From an uncultured Eubacteriales bacterium (GTDB lineage Bacteria > Bacillota > Clostridia > Oscillospirales > Oscillospiraceae): a stretch of DNA of 35,042 nucleotides. Location of the stretch: assembly GCA_900553805.1 (NCBI GenBank), contig USEU01000018.1, forward strand, positions 1 through 35,042, written 5' to 3'. A program made the translations under genes and the position numbers. Below the pieces are notes generated by a model. The model saw only the letters and a program-made list of their open reading frames with translations. It had not been told where the DNA came from and ran no database searches. Positions 32,364 through 35,042 of the stretch are shown one piece after another (position 1 is the stretch's first letter; the number at the start of each line of letters is the position of its first letter).

Positions 32364-34841
32364 TTACAAATACCTCCCCGTAATGCTGCTGTCGCTATTT
32401 TGGATCTCCTGCGGGGTGCCGGTTGCGACGATGCGGCCACCAGCGTCTCCGCCGCCGGGGCCCATGTCGATCACATAGTCGGCATTCCGAATCACGTCCA
32501 GGTCGTGCTCAATGACGATAACGGTTGCGCCGTTGTCCAGGAGCGCCTGGAAAACGCCCAGAAGCACCTGCACATCCAGCGGGTGCAGGCCAATGGAGGG
32601 TTCATCGAATACGAAAACGGAATCCTCCTGGGTTTTGCCGATCTCGCTGGCCAGCTTCAGGCGCTGCGCCTCCCCGCCGGAAAGGCTGGGCGTTTCCTCG
32701 CCCAGTGTAAGATAGCCCAGGCCCAGTTGCTTCAGAATATTCAGCCTTTGGCTGACGGTTTTATAATCGCCGCAGAAACCGATGGCGGAATTCACATCCA
32801 TGTCCATCAGCTCCGGCAGGGAAATGCTTGCACCGGCCCTGTTTGTGAGCCGCACATCGTAGGCCGCTCTTGCGTACCGGGAGCCGCGGCAATCCGGGCA
32901 GGGGATGTTCACATCCGGCAGGAATTGCACATCCAGGCTGACCACGCCCGTTCCGTCGCAGCCGGGGCAGCGCAGCGCGCCGGTGTTATAGGAGAAATCG
33001 CTGGCATTATAGCCCTTCTCCTTGGCCTCCGGCGACCTGGCGTACAGCTTTCGCAGCTCATCGTGGACGCCTGCGTAGGTGGCCACGGTGGAGCGGGCAT
33101 TGATGCCGATGGGGGTGGCGTCAATGAGCTTGACGTGTGCAACGCCCTCCGCCCGGATGGCGCGGATATGGGCAGGCAAAGCGCTGCCGCCGATGCTTGC
33201 CTCCAGGGCGGGGACAAGGCTTTCCAGCACCATGGTGGTCTTGCCGGAGCCGGATACGCCGGTTACGACGGTGAGCCGCCCCTTGGGAATGTCCACCTCC
33301 AGGGGCTTGACCGTGTGAAGCTGCGCGGTGGACAGGTGGATCACGCCCTTGGAAAACAGCGTCTCCCCTGCGGCGCAGGCGCGCAGCTTTGTTTCGGCTC
33401 TGCCGGAGAGGAACGGCCCGATCTGAGAAGCGGGATCGGCCTCAATGGCGGGGATCGTCCCCTGGGCGATCACATGGCCGCCCTTGGCACCCGCCTCCGG
33501 CCCCATTTCGATGATCCAGTCGGATTCCTTCAAAATCTGAGTGTCGTGATCCACCAGAATGACGGAATTGCCATCCGCCACCAGGTCGTGCATCACGCCG
33601 GTCAGGCCCACGATGTTGGACGGATGCAGGCCGATGGACGGCTCATCCAGCACGTACAGAACGCCGGTGGTGCGATTGCGGACGGCGCGGGCCAGCTGCA
33701 TCCGCTGGCGTTCGCCGGTGGAAAGAGTGGACGCCGAGCGGTCAAGGGTCAGATAACCCAGCCCCAAGTCCATCAGGCGCTTCGCCGTGCTCTGGAACGC
33801 CTCGCAGATGCTTTCCGCCATGGGTCGCATTTCCTCCGGCAGGCTGCCGGGGACACCCTGTACCCAGTCAACCAACTGAGAAAGAGTCATTGTGCAGGCT
33901 TCATCCAGCGAAATCCCCCGCAGCCTGGGCGCGCGGGCGGCAGCAGAAAGCCGCGTGCCATGGCAGGCCGGGCAGATTTCCTCCCTCAGAAACCTTTCCA
34001 CCCGCTTCATGCCCTTTTCATCCTTGACCTTTGCAAGAGCGTTTTCCACGGTGTAGACCGCGTTAAAGTAGGTGAAATCCAGCTCTCCTGCCTGATTGGA
34101 GCCCTTTGCCTTATAGAAAATGTGCTTCTTCACCGCCGGGCCATGGTAGACGATCTCCTTTTCCTCCGCGGTCAGGTCGCGGAAGGGCACATCGGTGCGC
34201 ACGCCCATTTCCCGGCACACATCGGCCATCAGCGACCACATCAGACTGTTCCAGGGGGCCACCGCGCCGTCGTCAATGCTGAGGGACTCATCCGGCACAA
34301 GACTTGCCAGGTCGACGGTGCGGACGCTGCCCGTGCCGCCGCACTTTAGGCACGCGCCCTGAGAATTAAACGCCAGCTCCTCGGCGGACGGAGCGTAAAA
34401 ATGAGCGCCGCACTCCGGGCAGACCAGCTCCTTCCCGGCGGCAACCAACAGCGACGGCTCCAGGAAATGTCCGTTGGGGCAGCAGTGGCTGGCAAGGCGG
34501 GAATACATCAGCCGCAGGCTGTTCAGCAGCTCTGTGCCCGTGCCGAAGGTGCTGCGGATGCCCGGCACGCCGGGGCGCTGGTGCAGCGCCAGGGCGGCGG
34601 GAACATACAGCACCTCGTCCACACTGGCCCTGGAGGCCTGGGTCATTCTCCGGCGGGTATAGGTGGAGAGCGCCTCCAGGTAACGGCGCGAACCTTCCGC
34701 ATACAGCACCCCCAGCGCCAGCGAGGATTTGCCGGAGCCGGACACCCCCGCAATGCCCACGATCTCCCCCAGCGGGATATCCACATCAATATTTTTAAGA
34801 TTGTGAACCTTTGCTCCACGGATCAGCATTTTATCAATCAT
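32364..34841 (-). CDS. UvrA-like excinuclease ATPase, UvrA2 type
   Basis: An 825-residue double ABC ATPase of the UvrA family, which scans DNA for damage. Walker A motifs GVSGSGKSS (about 32-40) and GVSGSGKTT (about 530), signatures LSTGERQRMQLARA and LSGGEAQRLKLASE, and zinc-type CxxC pairs (CPECG/CLKCG, CPACHG, CPGCDG/CPDCRG) are present. It is over 100 residues shorter than canonical UvrA (about 940), consistent with UvrA2 paralogs that lack the UvrB-binding insertion and are linked to drug or DNA-adduct tolerance. GGAG precedes the ATG by 8 bases. It is a single-gene unit with its own promoter and terminator; no uvrB or uvrC is near. Confidence 0.9.
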   Translation of the reverse strand: MIDKMLIRGAKVHNLKNIDVDIPLGEIVGIAGVSGSGKSSLALGVLYAEGSRRYLEALSTYTRRRMTQASRASVDEVLYVPAALALHQRPGVPGIRSTFGTGTELLNSLRLMYSRLASHCCPNGHFLEPSLLVAAGKELVCPECGAHFYAPSAEELAFNSQGACLKCGGTGSVRTVDLASLVPDESLSIDDGAVAPWNSLMWSLMADVCREMGVRTDVPFRDLTAEEKEIVYHGPAVKKHIFYKAKGSNQAGELDFTYFNAVYTVENALAKVKDEKGMKRVERFLREEICPACHGTRLSAAARAPRLRGISLDEACTMTLSQLVDWVQGVPGSLPEEMRPMAESICEAFQSTAKRLMDLGLGYLTLDRSASTLSTGERQRMQLARAVRNRTTGVLYVLDEPSIGLHPSNIVGLTGVMHDLVADGNSVILVDHDTQILKESDWIIEMGPEAGAKGGHVIAQGTIPAIEADPASQIGPFLSGRAETKLRACAAGETLFSKGVIHLSTAQLHTVKPLEVDIPKGRLTVVTGVSGSGKTTMVLESLVPALEASIGGSALPAHIRAIRAEGVAHVKLIDATPIGINARSTVATYAGVHDELRKLYARSPEAKEKGYNASDFSYNTGALRCPGCDGTGVVSLDVQFLPDVNIPCPDCRGSRYARAAYDVRLTNRAGASISLPELMDMDVNSAIGFCGDYKTVSQRLNILKQLGLGYLTLGEETPSLSGGEAQRLKLASEIGKTQEDSVFVFDEPSIGLHPLDVQVLLGVFQALLDNGATVIVIEHDLDVIRNADYVIDMGPGGGDAGGRIVATGTPQEIQNSDSSITGRYL

Positions 34842-34915
34842 TGCGTTTACTCCAAAAACTCAAAATCTCCGCCGGCCTTGGGGACGGCGGTTTTCCCTAA
34901 TTGGCAGACGCGTAC

Positions 34916-34945
34916 ATTGTAGTACAGGGACACACTCTTTTTCAA
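34916..34945 (-). promoter_or_regulatory. Promoter of the UvrA2-type gene
   Basis: On the minus strand TTGAAA (34940-34945), an 18-base spacer and TACAAT (34916-34921), about 75 bases before the ATG. Confidence 0.65.
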
Positions 34946-34989
34946 TAGGCTCTCGAAAATTATCCGTCTGCAATTTTATGGACAAAATT

Positions 34990-35009
34990 TAAGGCAACAC
35001 CGCGCAATT
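34990..35009 (-). repeat. 20-base repeat, copy 2 (right end)
   Basis: Read on the minus strand, AATTGCGCGGTGTTGCCTTA, one base different from the copy at 34-53. It lies upstream of the UvrA2 promoter. Confidence 0.45.
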
Positions 35010-35042
35010 GTGTCTGCGAGCCGCAGCCGTCTTTTTGCCCCA

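Noticed and set aside
32202..34349. Long rightward open frame of 715 codons opposite the UvrA-like gene
   Set aside because: It is the antisense shadow of a clear UvrA-type coding frame in GC-rich DNA and has no recognisable motifs.

Overview
The window looks like a chromosomal segment of a spore-forming, anaerobic Clostridia-type bacterium, most likely a gut Oscillospiraceae relative. The grounds are the sporulation pair yabP/yabQ next to divIC and an S1-domain gene, a GC-rich housekeeping backbone, Firmicutes-style Shine-Dalgarno sequences, a cobalamin riboswitch and Clostridia-type sugar ABC genes. The taxonomic placement is inference; no rRNA is present.

Region 1 (1-6945, GC-rich backbone): leftward yabP-yabQ-divIC-S1 protein, then an SDR reductase behind a terminator. 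A divergent rightward operon encodes a DUF308/HdeD-like membrane protein, an Sfp-type phosphopantetheinyl transferase, a TatD-type deoxyribonuclease, and larE-larB-larC for the nickel-pincer cofactor. There is no larA in the window.

Region 2 (about 6946-13180): a sigma-A promoter, an AdoCbl-type riboswitch and a terminator precede an operon of a NifH-like Fe protein, a NifD-like component-1 protein, a 176-residue NifK-like protein that is only an N-terminal domain without its cluster cysteines, and a complete FecBCD/BtuFCD-type ABC importer. I regard this as the most novel system in the window. It looks like an ATP-dependent nitrogenase-family reductase whose expression is tied to cobalamin and which is paired with uptake of a metal chelate, corrinoid or tetrapyrrole.

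Region 3 (13181-14720): a tRNA-Gln(CUG) gene with its own promoter and terminator, then a scrapyard made of a type I restriction HsdS fragment, an IS3-family remnant and an IS1182-type remnant.

Region 4 (14720-31790): a catabolic island. Leftward are a LacI-type regulator, an MBL-fold hydrolase and a frameshifted nucleoside hydrolase. Rightward are a ribose-type ABC importer (ATPase, permease, binding protein, second permease), two tandem nucleoside-hydrolase paralogs, a fucose/arabinose-isomerase-like protein, a split transketolase, an FGGY sugar kinase and, after a gap, an AEC-family transporter. Read together this suggests import of a nucleoside or pentoside, release of the sugar, isomerisation to a ketose, phosphorylation, and entry into the pentose-phosphate pool. 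A second, nearly identical copy of the IS3 remnant closes the island in inverted orientation.

Region 5 (32213-35042): backbone again, with a leftward short UvrA paralog (UvrA2 type) that has its own promoter and terminator.
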